Positions 33,115-44,437 are shown, counted from the first letter of the stretch. The stretch is 64,000 bases of DNA from Vombatus ursinus (GCF_900497805.2 NW_020954569.1:29109694-29173693); one strand, 5' to 3'. The notes: generated from the letters alone by a model not told the origin. Numbers and translations are program-made.

Positions 33115-33710
33115 CTATTTGACTAAAATTCTAGCTCCTTTGACTTCCAGAAAATCATATTTCAAACCCAGTATTACTTTATGGTGGTACCTGCTGAACC
33201 TTGCATGATCCTGACTGTGGTAGTACAGTATGTGAATTCTTTCTTTCTGGCTCCTTGTCATGGGAACTAAGGAATCTGGCTATAATTTTTCTAGAAGTTT
33301 TCATTTGGAGATTTTTTTCATTAGGTGACTGCTAGCCTTTTTTTCCCCCTACTTTGCCCTGTAGGTCTAAGATATATGTGGTCAATTTTATTTTGTAATT
33401 TCTAGAAACATGATGTCAAGGTTCCTCTTTTATCATGGCTTTCAGATAGTTCAATAATTCTTAAACAATCTCTCATCAATCTATTTTCCAAGTTATTTTT
33501 TCCTATGAAACCTTTTAAATTTTTTTCTATTTTTCATTCATTTGATTTTGTTTTATTGTTTCTTCATGTCTCATGGCATATTTACCTTCCACCTGACCAA
33601 TTGTAATTTTTAAGACATCATTTTCTTCAGTGAAGTTCCATACTTTTTTATTTTATTTTATTTTGTCATTTGTCCAGTTCTGGTTTTTTTAAAGTAGTCA
33701 TTTTCTACTG
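33115..33710 (-). repeat. old L1/HAL1 ORF1 fragment, antisense (part 1)
   Basis: Follows the reverse of ORF1: ctagctcctttgacttccag, gattctttctttctggctcctt, ctaaggaatctggctataat, tcatggctttcagatagt, aatctattttccaagtt, catttgattttgttttatt and the coiled-coil end. It is more diverged than the HAL1 copies at 2.6 and 57.1 kb. It probably continues at 34546. Confidence 0.75.
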
Positions 33711-34545
33711 TATTTTTTCACTTTTTATTAATTTATTTATTTTTGGTCCTCAACATTCACTTCCACAAGATTTTGAGTTCCAAGGTTTCTCCCCATCTTG
33801 TCCCTCCCCTCACCCCAAGAAGGCATGTGTTCTGAAAATTCCTTCTCCTAATGTTCCCTCCTTTCTATCTCCCTACTTTCTCTTATTCCCTTCCCCTTCA
33901 ATTTTCCTGTAGGGCAGGGTAGATTCCTATACCTCATTTCCTATGTATCTTATTTCCCACTTACATATGAAAATTTTTTTTAACATTTGTTTTAAAAAAT
34001 GTGGGTTCCAAATTTTCTCCCTTCCTCCCTCCCCACCCAACCTCATTGAGAAGGTAAGCAACTAGATACAGGTTATACATATGTAGTCATGCAAAAAACT
34101 TACAAAGCAGTCATGTTGTGAAAAACTAAGTATATTTCCCTTAATCCTATCCCACCTTCCATTTATTCTATTCTCTCTTTTGATCCTGTCCTCCCTTAGA
34201 AGTGTTTGCTTCTCATTACCCCCTCCCCTAATCTGCTCTTTCTTCTATCATCCCCTGTTCTCTTGTCCCCTTCCCCCTCTATTTTCCTGTAGAGTAAGAT
34301 AGATTTCAATACCCAATTGAGTGTGTATGTTATTCTCTCCTTAAGTCAAATCTAATTAGAATAAGATTCACTCATTCCCTCTCACATTGCACCATTTCCC
34401 CTCCACTGTAAAAGCCTTTTCTTGTCTGTTTAATGTGAGACAATTTGCCCCATTCTACCTCTCCCTTTCCCCTTCTCTCCACATAACACTCTCTCACCCC
34501 TTAATTTTATTCTCTAATCTGCATTTTTCTTTAAGGTTTGGCTTA
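33711..34545 (-). mobile_element. HAL1-type 3' tail, antisense, 5'-truncated
   Basis: Starts with the reversed A-rich end (ttattaatttatttattttt) and contains the two-module tail: ttttcctgtagggcagggta near 33903 and ttttcctgtagagtaagata near 34282, with the inner L1-type 3' end (catatgtagtcatgcaaaaaac) between them. Beyond 34350 it has the spacer sequence found after ORF1 (tttcccctccactgtaaaag). It interrupts the older ORF1 fragment. Confidence 0.75.
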
Positions 34546-34732
34546 TAAATGTTTTCAATTTATTTCCTTGGTCTGATTTTGTGTCTTGAGTTTCCCTGTC
34601 ACTTAGAAGCTTTTTTTTTATGTTCAGCTTTTTTTGTTTGTTTGTTTGTTTGTTTGTTTGTTTGCTTATATCTCCAGTCTATTTCTTGATATTGTACTTT
34701 ATTTTGTGTTAGAGTTGGGCTTTGTTATTAAG
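34546..34732 (-). repeat. old L1/HAL1 ORF1 fragment, antisense (part 2)
   Basis: aaggtttggcttataaatg, gattttgtgtcttgag and the following poly-pyrimidine stretch parallel the ORF1 N-terminal region at 4440-4520 and 59210-59345. A (GTTT)n run at 34633-34664 lies inside. Confidence 0.55.
34629..34664. repeat. (GTTT)n microsatellite
   Basis: Seven consecutive gttt units after a poly-T run. Confidence 0.93.
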
Positions 34733-35243
34733 TTGTGATATATGAATGTAATGGAATACTACTGTGCTATAAGAAATCATGATCAGGTCAACTTCAAAAA
34801 AACTTGGAAAGACTTACATGAACTGATGCAGAGTGAAGTGAACAGAACCTGGAGAACATTGTACACAGTAACAGCAACATTATGAGATGACTGACTCTGA
34901 TAAGCACAGCAACACAAGGATCTAAGACACTCCAAAAGATTCATAGTGAAAATTGCTATCCACACCAAGAGAAAGAAATATGGAGTTTGAATCCAGATGA
35001 AAGCATACTAATTGTTCTCCTTTTCCTTTGTTGCTTTTGTTTTATTGCTTCATTCTAATGGTTCCTCCCATTAGTTCTAATTGTTCTTTACATCATAATA
35101 TGAATGTATACATAGAGCCTATATCGGATTGTACACTATCTGGGGTGAGGAGGGTAGTGGGTAGGGGAGAAAATTTAAAACTCAAAATCTTATGCAAGAG
35201 AATGTTGAAAATTAAAAATAAATAAATTTAATTAAAAAAAAGA
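34733..35243 (+). mobile_element. L1 3' end, sense, 5'-truncated
   Basis: Begins in the last codons of ORF2 (gatatatgaatgtaatggaa; MEYYCAIRNHDQ-like reading) and runs through the 3' UTR (gaacctggagaacattgtac, then cctatatcggattgtacact) to the end tgttgaaaattaaaaataaa with a final A-run. It has the same 3' type as the L1 at 17461-23900. Confidence 0.9.
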
Positions 35244-35570
35244 AGTTGTAGGGAAAGACTGGATGACCATTTTGCAGGGATGATAAAAAGAGAAACTTTT
35301 TCAGATATATATGAATGATATTAAATTGCTTCTTAGGTCCCTTCAAACTCAGAAAACTTGCTATTCTATACACTTATGGGAAAAATATTAATATACATAA
35401 AATTAAGCATGTGTACAAATATGCATATATGTACATATACACAAGTACATGTAATCTTGCTTATACATATGCACATATATAGAGTTATATAATATAAATA
35501 GAATAATTTAAATTATCTCTCTCACAAAGTGTTTCTAAACAGAGATATTTCTTAAGTAAACTTCAATGAC
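35244..35570. other. unassigned, with ATAC/ATAT tract
   Basis: No family is recognised. Short tandem tata/cata repeats lie at 35390-35485. Confidence 0.45.
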
Positions 35571-35850
35571 AGATTGTTGTTTTTTATTCATTTCAGTTGT
35601 GTCTGACTCTGTGACCCCCTTTGGGTTTTTTTGGTTTGTTTTTATTTTTTTGTTTGTTTTTGTTTTTTTGGCAGAGATACTGGATAAGTTTGCCATTTTC
35701 TTCTTGAGCTCATTTTATAGTTGAGGAACTGTGGGAAATAGGGTTTACTTGCCCAAAGTAACCCAGTTGTTAAGTGTCTGAGGCCAGATTTGAACTCAAG
35801 GATATGAGTCTTCCTCATTCTAAGTCCAGTTCTCCATCCACCATGATACC
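35571..35850 (-). repeat. long marsupial CORE-SINE (Mar1-like), antisense
   Basis: Starts with the reversed 3' block (cagttgtgtctgactctgtg), a T-rich expansion, ctcattttatagttgaggaa, acttgcccaaagtaaccc, ctgaggccagatttgaactc, tcttcctcattctaagtcca and ctccatccaccatgatacct. It is essentially full length. Confidence 0.88.
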
Positions 35851-36124
35851 TACATTAGAATTTGAAAAAATATATATATATTAATTGCAAACTGATTCAT
35901 GTAAACATTGAATATAGCAGAGCAAAAAGTATTTCTCTAGGTTAGAGTGATCTAGGAATATTGTCCATATGTGTGTACATGTAATGACTATATATAATGT
36001 AATGCATTTATATTATATAATCTTTATAATTATACAACATATAATATCTAGTGTAAAGATAGATATAGATATAGATATGGTTATAGATATGTGTAGGAGT
36101 GTGTACAGTCATTATAATCTATAG
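35851..36124. other. unassigned AT-rich with ATAG/TATA tracts
   Basis: Simple repeats at 35871-35881 and 36057-36095; nothing else recognised. Confidence 0.5.
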
Positions 36125-36308
36125 CTTTGTGATCACAGGTAAGATCCTTAATCTCTCTGAGCCTATTTCTTCATCTTTAAAAGAGAACTAACATAGATAA
36201 TAATGGCCTCATAGGATCATTTTGTTTGTCAAATGGGAAGAAAAAATATGCACATAATATATTGTAAGCTATAAGGTATTGTATAAATGTCTTGTAATAA
36301 TTATTGTT
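36125..36308 (+). repeat. MIR-type SINE, 3' half
   Basis: ctttgtgatcacaggtaaga, ctctctgagcctatttcttcatctttaaaa, and a decayed tail (gtattgtataaatgtcttg). Confidence 0.6.
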
Positions 36309-36390
36309 AGCAACAACAACAGCAACAGCAACAACAGTACTAGTAGCACTAGTAGCCACAGCTGTTATGGTAGCAGTAGCATTGACAGCA
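36309..36390. repeat. (CAA/GCA)n-like triplet tract
   Basis: Imperfect caacaacagcaacag and agtagc triplets. A 72-codon Ala/Thr/Val-rich minus-strand frame is an artefact of it. Confidence 0.85.
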
Positions 36391-37447
36391 AGCAATATAC
36401 CATATATTGCCTCCCCAAATAGATTTTAAGTTAACTGTAACAGTTTATATCTCATATTCCTTTGAATCTTCCATGGTGTTATTTCTAAAATATTTCAAAG
36501 AAGGAAAATTCATGCAAATAATATAGAAATCATCATAGATAGTGCTACTGATATTTGTTTAAATCAGTGTGAAAAAATATTCACCTATTCATATAGCTAC
36601 TCTTTCATTTTTATACATTTTTTTTATGAGAACAGCATATCAAGAGAAGCATTTAAAATAATATAAGAAAGGAATAGGTAGATTTTCATAGAATATTTCT
36701 ATGGTAGATCATATTTTTAAGGTCAGACAACTGCCCAAGAGATGTAGATAATATGATTTCAGTATCTATTAATTTTGTGTTACATAAAGAAAATAATTGA
36801 TAGGGCAAAATACATCCTTGCAGATCTACTCAAGATACGTATTTATTAAGATCATAAAAGGTTCAGTGAGAATTGTGATTAAAATGATAATTTTTGTATG
36901 GCTGAGTATCAAAATAAACATGAAATCAAACAGAGAAATGTATATTTAATCAAAATTTGTGTTGTTGGTCTGTTTTTGTCGCCAGAATCAACGCAAATTT
37001 CATATAGAAGAGAAATCCCTATTGTTGAAACTTTACTTCAGAGCTCTTGATTTTAGATAATATTCAAGCAGCAATTCAATTCCTTAACACTACAAAGCTT
37101 CTCAACAAGATCCAGCCTTTCTAAAGAGCTCTGCATAGATTTTCAAAGAGGAAAAACTGAGTCAATGAATGACTCACACTTCCCTGCTTATACTATTCTA
37201 CTGAGTAGACAACCTTTTCAGTTAGTTCATCATTCAATGCATTCAGCTTTCACAGTCACTTTAGTTAAATGATGTTCTATACTCCAAATTGAATAGGAGG
37301 TGGAGATATAGATGGATCACATTTAGGAAACTGCAAAACTCAGTCAGATATTCTAAGTTGTGTGTCACTGCCACAACCCCTTTTTTGTTCACCGATACTG
37401 CCTTTTTGATGCTACATGGCCATGAATATGCGACACCATGATCCAAT
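36391..37447. other. unassigned AT-rich sequence
   Basis: No gene or repeat family is recognised over about 1 kb. Confidence 0.4.
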
Positions 37448-37545
37448 TTATAAGTGACCTAAAGGGTGATGTAATACCCTATAATATTTGCTCTAATTCT
37501 ACTTCTCTTCAGCTTATAAGTGACCCTTATAAGTGACCTAAAGGG
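37448..37545. repeat. local direct repeats of a ttataagtgac motif
   Basis: ttataagtgacctaaagggt occurs near 37450 and again near 37527, with a partial copy (cttataagtgaccc) between at about 37513. This points to local duplication. Confidence 0.75.
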
Positions 37546-37549
37546 TCAT

Positions 37550-37570
37550 GTGTACCCATAATGGGTACAC
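37550..37570. repeat. perfect 10-bp-arm palindrome
   Basis: gtgtacccat and its exact complement atgggtacac flank a single central base. It follows the direct repeats immediately. Confidence 0.9.
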
Positions 37571-37914
37571 AAGGCAGTGAAATTTCTGACAATGTCTTGT
37601 TTGTGAGAAGTTATACATAAGGAAACAGCAAGTACAGACATAAATAGAAAAGGGCCATTTGTATGATGAGAGTAATAGGTAATATCAACACAGTATTAGA
37701 ATTGCACCAGGATTCACTAACATTAAAAGTTCCAAAAGAGATGCAGATGCAAAAGAGACAAATATGCAGGAAGAAAAGGTTGTGATTTGAAGGGAAGGAA
37801 TAGACATGGCAAAGAAACCATCTATCTATCATGTGTTATATTACCCCACTAGGACATAATCACTTTGAGGACACAAACTTTTTTTTTAATATTACTTTTG
37901 TTTTGTTTTGTTTT
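37571..37914. other. unassigned sequence
   Basis: No gene or repeat family is recognised. A T-rich stretch begins at about 37881. Confidence 0.4.
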
Positions 37915-37990
37915 TCTTTTTATCCTTAAGACTTAGTGCAGGACTTGATACATAGGAAGCACTTAACAAATGTTTGTTAGATTTGATTTA
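37915..37990 (+). repeat. L2 3' terminus
   Basis: tatccttaagacttagtgca, ggacttgatacataggaagc, acttaacaaatgtttgttag: the usual L2 end. Confidence 0.7.
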
Positions 37991-37994
37991 ATTA

Positions 37995-38160
37995 AACCAG
38001 TTTGAGTCTAGGTTGAAATTTTGGCTTCACTACTTAATAAATGAACAAGTGAATCAACCTTTCTGGATTTGATTTTCTTTTTCTATAAAATGCAGATGTG
38101 ATTTTAGATAATTCAGAATTATCTACAGCCTTAAAATTGAAAGTCTGTGGGTCTATACTA
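37995..38160 (+). repeat. MIR-type SINE fragment
   Basis: ttttggcttcactac, then gaatcaacctttctggattt and ttttctttttctataaaatgc match the MIR core-to-tail order with much decay. Confidence 0.5.
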
Positions 38161-38579
38161 TAGGTCTAGACATGTTGAAATCAAGTTCAGCATAGATTTG
38201 ATTGAATTAGCACAGTTTCAAAATTAGTTGAATCTGATTGCCTGAAGAGATTTTAGTGTCTCTTGAAATCTATAACTGTATTTTCCTGCTCTCTTGTCAT
38301 TACATTATTTATACCTAAGCAAAGGTTTAGTGGCAACATATTCTTGAAAGCAAATTCTGCAATTCATTAATGGTATTCTTTGCTTGGAAGTCCTTTATTG
38401 AAAAGTACTATAATTTTCATATTCAATATAATTTTATTGGATTAAAAAATGTGGCAAGCTTGAGTTCTTTAGGATTATCCAATCTTATAAATTCATAGTT
38501 GTATCATATGATAGCATGTCTCCATATGAGAACAATCCATATATAGTGTCTGATTCTCTCAAAGTTGTATGCAAAGAAT
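38161..38579. other. unassigned sequence
   Basis: No gene or repeat family is recognised. Confidence 0.4.
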
Positions 38580-38775
38580 CATAAAATAAGTTAGAACTGG
38601 AAATAATCACTCATCTTATTCAACCCTTTCATTTTAAAGATAAGGAGAGCAAAGTGTGGCAACATTATTTGAGCCTTGTAAGGAAAATATCACAAAGCTA
38701 ATTAGTAGCAGAGCCAGGACTAAAAAGACAAAAGTGGGATTGATATTTTCCAAACCCTACCATATGGCCTAATTA
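38580..38775 (-). repeat. MIR3-like SINE, antisense
   Basis: aagttagaactggaaataat, cattttaaagataaggag, cacaaagctaattagtagcagagccaggac: reversed MIR order. Confidence 0.7.
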
Positions 38776-39138
38776 AAAATAAGCTGAAGAGAACTAGAAT
38801 TAGAGCAAATATTTTACTCCTGTCCAATTGGCTTCAACTTTTATGAATTACGGCAAAATCTAGATTCTACAATATTTTATAATAAATGAAAAAAAAAACA
38901 GTAACAGAGTAACTATTCCATGTATTGTGAATGATTTCAAATTAACCTAACTGCCTTACATATTGTTTTTGGAATATAAATTACAGAAATTTTCACTACA
39001 TCTAAAATGTTACACTTGTTGTGTTTATCTAGTAGTACAATAACAACCTGACATTTTAGAACATCTTAATACTGAAGAAATTGATTTCTTGACTAGTTAT
39101 CAAGTCAAAGTCAACCATAAGCCAAAGAGAGGGAGGGA
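38776..39138. other. unassigned AT-rich sequence
   Basis: No gene or repeat family is recognised. Confidence 0.4.

Positions 39139-39174
<36 letters not shown>
39139..39174. repeat. (GA)n microsatellite at L1 3' junction
   Basis: The GA tract directly abuts L1 3' UTR sequence where the last part of the 3' UTR and the A-tail would be expected. Confidence 0.93.
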
Positions 39175-39177
<3 letters not shown>

Positions 39178-40815
39178 CTTCAATCTGCATTCAAACTCCA
39201 TAGTTCTTTCTTTGGATGTGTATAGCATTTTCCGTCATGAGACCTTTGGAGATGTCTTAGATCCTTGCATTGCTGAGAAGGGCTAAGTCTATCAACATTA
39301 GTCATCACACAAAGTGGCTGTTACTGTGTACAACACTGTCCTGGTTCTGCTCATTTTACTCAGCATCAGTCCATACAAGTCTTTCCAGGTTTTTCTGAAG
39401 GTCTGCCTGTTCATCATTTCTTATAGCACAATAGTATTTTATTACATTCTTATACCACAACTTACTCAGCCATTCCCCAATGGATGAGTATCACCTCAAT
39501 TTCCAATTCTTTGTCACCACAAAAAGAGCTGGTATAAATATTTTCATACATATGGGTCATTTCCTCATTTTTTTTATCTCTTTGGGATATAGCCCTAGAA
39601 GTGCTATTGCTCAGTCAAAGGGTATACACATTTTTATAACCCTTTCGACATAGTTCCAAATTGCTCTCCAAAATGGTTGGATCATTTCACAACTTCACCA
39701 AGAATGCATGGTGTTCCAATTTTCCCACATCTTCTCTAACATTTATCATTTCCTGTTTTGTCCTGTTGACCAATCTGATAGGTGAGATGTGGTACCTCAG
39801 AGTTGTTTTGATTTGTATTTCTCTAATCAATAGTTATTTAGAACATTTTTTGTATGACTATAGATAACTTTAATTTCTTCATCTGAGAACTGCCTGTTCA
39901 TATCCTTTGACCATTTATCAATTGGGGAATGACTTGTATTCTTATAAATTTGACTTAATTTTCTATATGTTTTAGAAATGAGGCCGTTATCAGAGACACT
40001 GGTTGTAAAAATTCTTTCCCGGTTTTCTATTTTGCTTCTAATGTTGGTTGCATTGGTTTGGTTTGTGCAAAAACTTTTCAATTTAATGTAATCAAAATTA
40101 TCCATTTTGCATTTTGTAATATTCTCTATCTCCTGTTTCATCATGAATTCTTCTGTTCTCCATAAATCTGATAGGCGAACTATTCCTTGCTCTCCTAGTT
40201 TGCTTATCATATCAGCTTTTATATCTAAATCATGAACCCATTTTGACTTTATTTTGGTATATGATGTGAGATTTTGGTCTATGCCTAGTTTCTGCCATAC
40301 TCTTTTCCAGTTTTCCTAGCAGTTTTTGTCAAATAGTGAATTTTTGTCCTGGAAGCTGGGGTCTTTGGGTTTATCAAATAGTAGATTACTATAGTAATTT
40401 ACTACTGTTTCTTGCATACCTAACCTATTCCACTGATCCACCACTCTATTTCTTAGCCAGTACCAAGTAGTTTTGACGATTGCTGCTTTATAATACAATT
40501 GAAGATCTGGTATGGCTAGGCCACCTTCCCCTGCATTTCTTTTCATTAGTTCCCTTGATGTTCTGGACCTTTTGCTATTCCAAATCAATCTTGTTATTAT
40601 TTTTTCTGTAAAATAATTTTTGGTAGTTTGATTGGTATGGCACTGAATAAATAAATAAATGTAGGTAGAATTGTCATTTTTTTATATTAGCTCAGCCTAC
40701 CCATGAACAACTGGTGTTTTTTCCAATTATTTAGATCTGACTTTATTCACATGGAAAGCATTTTGTAATTGTGTTCATATAGTTCCTGGTTTTGTTTCAG
40801 TAGGTAGCTAGTAAG
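39175..40815 (-). mobile_element. L1, antisense, 5'-truncated, well preserved
   Basis: On the minus strand this runs from the end of the RT domain (ACTGAAACAAAACCAGGAAC near 40800) through the C-terminal half of ORF2 to the 3' UTR at 39175. The distal 3' UTR and A-tail are missing and a (GA)n tract is there instead. Two long open pieces (40588-40316 and 40210-39827) follow each other with little intervening damage. It is therefore younger than the copies at 8-13 kb and 17-24 kb, though clearly inactive. Confidence 0.92.
39827..40588 (-). pseudogene. L1 ORF2p C-terminal region
   Basis: The reading shows KRNAGEGGLAIPDLQLYYKA, WYWLRNRVVDQWNRLGMQ, LLFDKPKDPSFQDKNSLFDK, DMISKLGEQGIVRLSDLW, MDNFDYIKLKSFCTNQ, DNGLISKTYRKLSQIYKN and IDKWSKDMNRQFSDEEI, which parallels human ORF2p downstream of the RT. 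An in-frame stop falls after FDKNC near 40316, and the frame changes before the terminal part. There is no RT or endonuclease, as the copy is 5'-truncated. It is the longest well-preserved coding remnant in the window. Confidence 0.9.
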
Positions 40816-41520
40816 TAATTCTTAAAAAGAATATAGCCTGTGACACTTTAAGATGAAATTTAATTTGTGATAATCTGTTTAATAGTGAAAAAGAAAAATA
40901 TAAGCTATACACTTTCCCATATTTAGTCATCGGGAAGTATAGATTTGATCAGGAAATGCTATGTAACATACTTATATATAGAAGAATATAAGAAATATCA
41001 TTTTATGGGTAAACCTGATTTATTTTGTCTAGGAAAAGAATCCGATTGCATAAATAATTTTGCAATAAAGAACATGATGAATGTCTTTGGTTTTTTTTTA
41101 TAATTTTAATAGAGGAATCAGGAAGATTAAGATTAAGATAAGATTAAGACAGGAAACAGAATATTATAAAGAAAATATTCCAATCATATATTATCTTTAA
41201 AAACATATACACAGTCTTTATTTCACTTCTATAATCCTGGTATACAAAACTATATAAGTGCATTTCATTAAGTTACAATGCTTGAGATCCCTTATCTTTC
41301 AGATCTACCCATATAAATGCAAAATCTAATACGATTTAGGAAAAATATTACAGGCATATTTTTAAAGCATTATATCTCCACCTATGTATGGATGAAATCT
41401 CGAATGAACCACCAATCACTTTATACCCATATTTTAGCAACCATGAGATAGAAAATCATCTGAGTTAAATTTGTATGTTGAAGCCCAGAGTGAATCCCAA
41501 TTGTTGTACATTGAGGCAAC
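40816..41520. other. unassigned AT-rich sequence
   Basis: No gene or repeat family is recognised. Confidence 0.4.
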
Positions 41521-41575
41521 AAATGAATGAATGAATGAATGAATGAATGAATACATGAATGAATAAATGAATGCA
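41521..41575. repeat. (AATG)n microsatellite
   Basis: Tandem aatg units with a few interruptions; A-rich imperfect repeats continue to about 41690. Confidence 0.93.
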
Positions 41576-41911
41576 TACTTGAATAACTAAAGAAATAGAT
41601 AAATAGGTAATAGAACAATCAAATAGATATGTAAACAGATATATAAATAAATAAAAATAAAAAAAATCTGTTAAGTAAAAAAAAAACTTAAATACATGTT
41701 ATGATGTAGGAGAATCTAACTTCCTCAAAATACTTCAATAAACTCTAAAAATCAATCAAAAGGAATAAAAATAAAGAAAACCAATGGTAAATGCCTATAA
41801 ATTTCTTCTATAAGTAACAGGGACTGACCAGTTCCCAAGAAGAAAATTTCCAACCAGGGTCAAAACAGTCTGGTCTAAATCATCATGATCATGAAAGCTA
41901 GGTCAATATAT
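41576..41911. other. unassigned A-rich sequence
   Basis: No gene or repeat family is recognised. Confidence 0.4.
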
Positions 41912-41977
41912 AACCAAGTCAGAAAGGAACAACATAAAAAAAAAAACCAAGTCAGAAAGGAACAACATAAAAAAAAA
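41912..41977 (+). repeat. perfect 33-bp tandem dimer ending in A-runs
   Basis: The unit aaccaagtcagaaaggaa, followed by caacat and an A-run, is present twice with no mismatch (41912-41944 and 41945-41977). Each copy ends in 9 to 10 A. Confidence 0.95.
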
Positions 41978-42555
41978 GTGGGATATGGAGTACTACCCAT
42001 GAAGCAAAACTCCAGTGGTCTTGCAAGATTTTGCTACTAGGAAAACTAAGTATAATTGATTGGAGTGTATGGGTCACAGGAAGAGATGAGGCCAACTTTG
42101 TTTTCTGGACTGTACAAAGAGAAGGAGAACAATAAAGAACAAAGCCTTAATCTTAGTCAAGCTAGAAGAAGACTGAGAAATAATATGGAAAGTTGAGTCC
42201 AGTCTTAGCAATTATATACAGAACCAAGCAGAGTCTTTCCCCACTATCCATTTTTCTTCCCTAATATATTTCCATTGGCCTTCCATTTCCTTCTTTTTAT
42301 AAGATATTCAAAATAGAAATTAACCACACCCGAAGTCCTCTGTCTGTCATTTTTAATTCCTTTACTACCTTTAAAGACATTAATGTTACTAAAAGGATAT
42401 TCTTTTTTCTACACCTATTGGAAATATTAGGCCATCTTAGACATTTCATCATTACTAGGCCTATATCCAAAATACTTGAAAGAAAGAAGAAAAGATCTTT
42501 TATTTATAAGTTTTATTTATAAGTGAATTATAAGTTATAATTCATATTACCTCTT
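41978..42555. other. unassigned sequence
   Basis: No gene or repeat family is recognised. Confidence 0.4.
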
Positions 42556-42990
42556 TCTGTGATGGCAAAAATTGGAAAACAAGGGGATGACTATTAGTTA
42601 AAGAATGAATGATTAAGCTTTGGCATATGAATGTAATGGAGTATCAGTCTTGTAATAAGAAATGCAGAAATAGTTGTTTTCAAAGAGAAATTAGAGGATT
42701 TTTCTGATGCAGAGTGAAAGGAGCAGAAACAGAAATATTTATATTATAACATTCATATTATAAAAAAGAATAATTTTTATGACTTGTGTAAATTGTGAAG
42801 AATGAAATTGGCAGAATGAAGAAAACAACTTATCCCATAACAACAGCATGGTAAAAACAAACTTGTAAAACTATAAAAATTATAATCAAAACTATGACCA
42901 TTTGTGTCATTAACCCACTATTGATAAAATATATTGTACCTTACAGAGTTGTGATGGATTTAAAGTACAAAAGGAAACAAAATATCTTTT
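42556..42990 (+). repeat. old L1 3' end, sense
   Basis: gcaaaaattggaaaacaagg, gcatatgaatgtaatggagt, ctgatgcagagtgaaaggag and cagaaacagaaat match the ORF2 end and 3' UTR order seen at 23390-23590 and 34740-34860, at much higher divergence. Confidence 0.75.
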
Positions 42991-43487
42991 TTTAATATAG
43001 CTATTTTTTAAAAAATCAAATGGAGTGGCAAACTCAAAGAGAAAGAAAACAGAATTCTTTGTTTCATTGTTTTGAAGGGGGAGCTATAGATAGGGAACGT
43101 TGTGTTCCCTTTCAGAAGAGGTCACTGTCCTTTTAGGATTACTTAATTATTTTACTTTGTTACAAGAGACCTCTCACTAAGTGAGAGTAATACATAAATA
43201 TGTTTAATGGAAAATCAAACCACATCAATGAACCTTTTTTTTTAATTTTTAAAGAGAAAGGTTTGTACTAAAACAGAAGTAAATATTAAGCTGTAGCTAG
43301 ACATGGACCCATAATGACTGACTTTTTCTGCCTGTATGTTATAATTAGAAATCAACCCCAAATTGCTTACTCATTTCACTTGACCAAAGTAAGCCTTTGA
43401 CTAATAATATTGATATTGTTACAAAACTAATCATGTAGACAGGGCAATTATTACAATGATATTATTTTAAAATTTTATACACACATA
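42991..43487. other. unassigned sequence
   Basis: No gene or repeat family is recognised. Confidence 0.4.
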
Positions 43488-43568
43488 TATTATGGTTTTA
43501 TATATATATATACATATATACATTTATACACACATATATGTGTGTTTGTGTGTGTGTGTGTGTGTGTA
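43488..43568. repeat. AT/AC/TG microsatellite
   Basis: tatatatata, acacacatatat and tgtgtgtgtgtg tracts in succession; partly self-complementary. Confidence 0.9.
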
Positions 43569-43576
43569 AATATATA

Positions 43577-43715
43577 AAGGGGCAGTTAGGTGGTGCAGTT
43601 AATCAGTCCTGGAGTCAGGAGGACCTACATTAAAATCTGGCTTCAGACACTTACTAGCAGTTGTGACTCTGGGTATGTCAACCCCTATTGCTTCCCCCCC
43701 CCAAAAAAACCTACA
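43577..43715 (+). repeat. marsupial tRNA-derived SINE (short form)
   Basis: ggggcagttaggtggtgcag head, tcctggagtcaggaggacct, ctggcttcagacacttacta, gttgtgactctgggtatgtc, and a C- then A-rich tail. Confidence 0.9.
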
Positions 43716-43808
43716 TATATACATACATACATACATATTTATCTATACATACATATGTATGTATTACATATAGAAAGAATATCTAACTATCTATCTATCT
43801 ATCTATGT
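43716..43808. repeat. (ACAT)n and (CTAT)n microsatellite
   Basis: tacatacatacatacat, then an AT-rich link, then ctatctatctatctatctatc, in the tail of the SINE. Confidence 0.93.
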
Positions 43809-44437
43809 ATATCTCAGAATTCTCTACCAAAATTCCCTCTAAACAAGAACAGGGGATTGGAGAAGACTATAATGATACTTGCACATGTACTTACCTAACA
43901 TTGAATGTATGCCTTAAATTAAATGTTGCCTTTGTGTCTTTTCCTTGGGAAACTAAGCCCTGAGAAAATAATTTCACTGAAGGAAAGCACTAAATCTTAA
44001 CATTTGAAATCAGGGGTATGACTTTGCCTTAATGGTGGTACTTAATTTGCCAAACTTGCTGGTCTCTCCTGGCAGCAGTGTTTGAAGGGTTAGCTAATAT
44101 GAAGTAAGAGCCGTAATATCCTTTTTGGAAAGCCTCATTCTTCATAATCAGAGATGAGGTCAATAGTGGGTCAAGGAAGGGAAGCTGCAACTCCTGTCAT
44201 CATGGTTCCTGGCCTGTTGATAACATTAGAATTTACGTTCATGGTGCAGCTGAAGTTCTAGTCATCTTTATAGGTATAAAATCTACGTACCAAGAATAAT
44301 GATGCAACCCTGCCTTCTCTTAGGGAACATGCTTTTGCTCATCTTGTCCCTGACAAGGTAACACGTAAGCATTAAACTAATAAGCACAGTTGAAAACATT
44401 AGGTCACTTACCATTATCTTGCTTCCCTGATGCTTCA
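43809..44437. other. unassigned, somewhat more complex sequence
   Basis: No gene or repeat family is recognised. Base composition is less AT-rich than average for the window at 44020-44360. Confidence 0.4.

Noticed and set aside
36309-36390. Triplet repeat tract read as a poly-Ala/Thr coding repeat
   Set aside because: The frame exists only because of the CAA/GCA-like triplets; nothing beyond supports an exon.
41912-41977. CRISPR-like direct repeat
   Set aside because: Only two adjacent copies, no spacers, and a vertebrate context.
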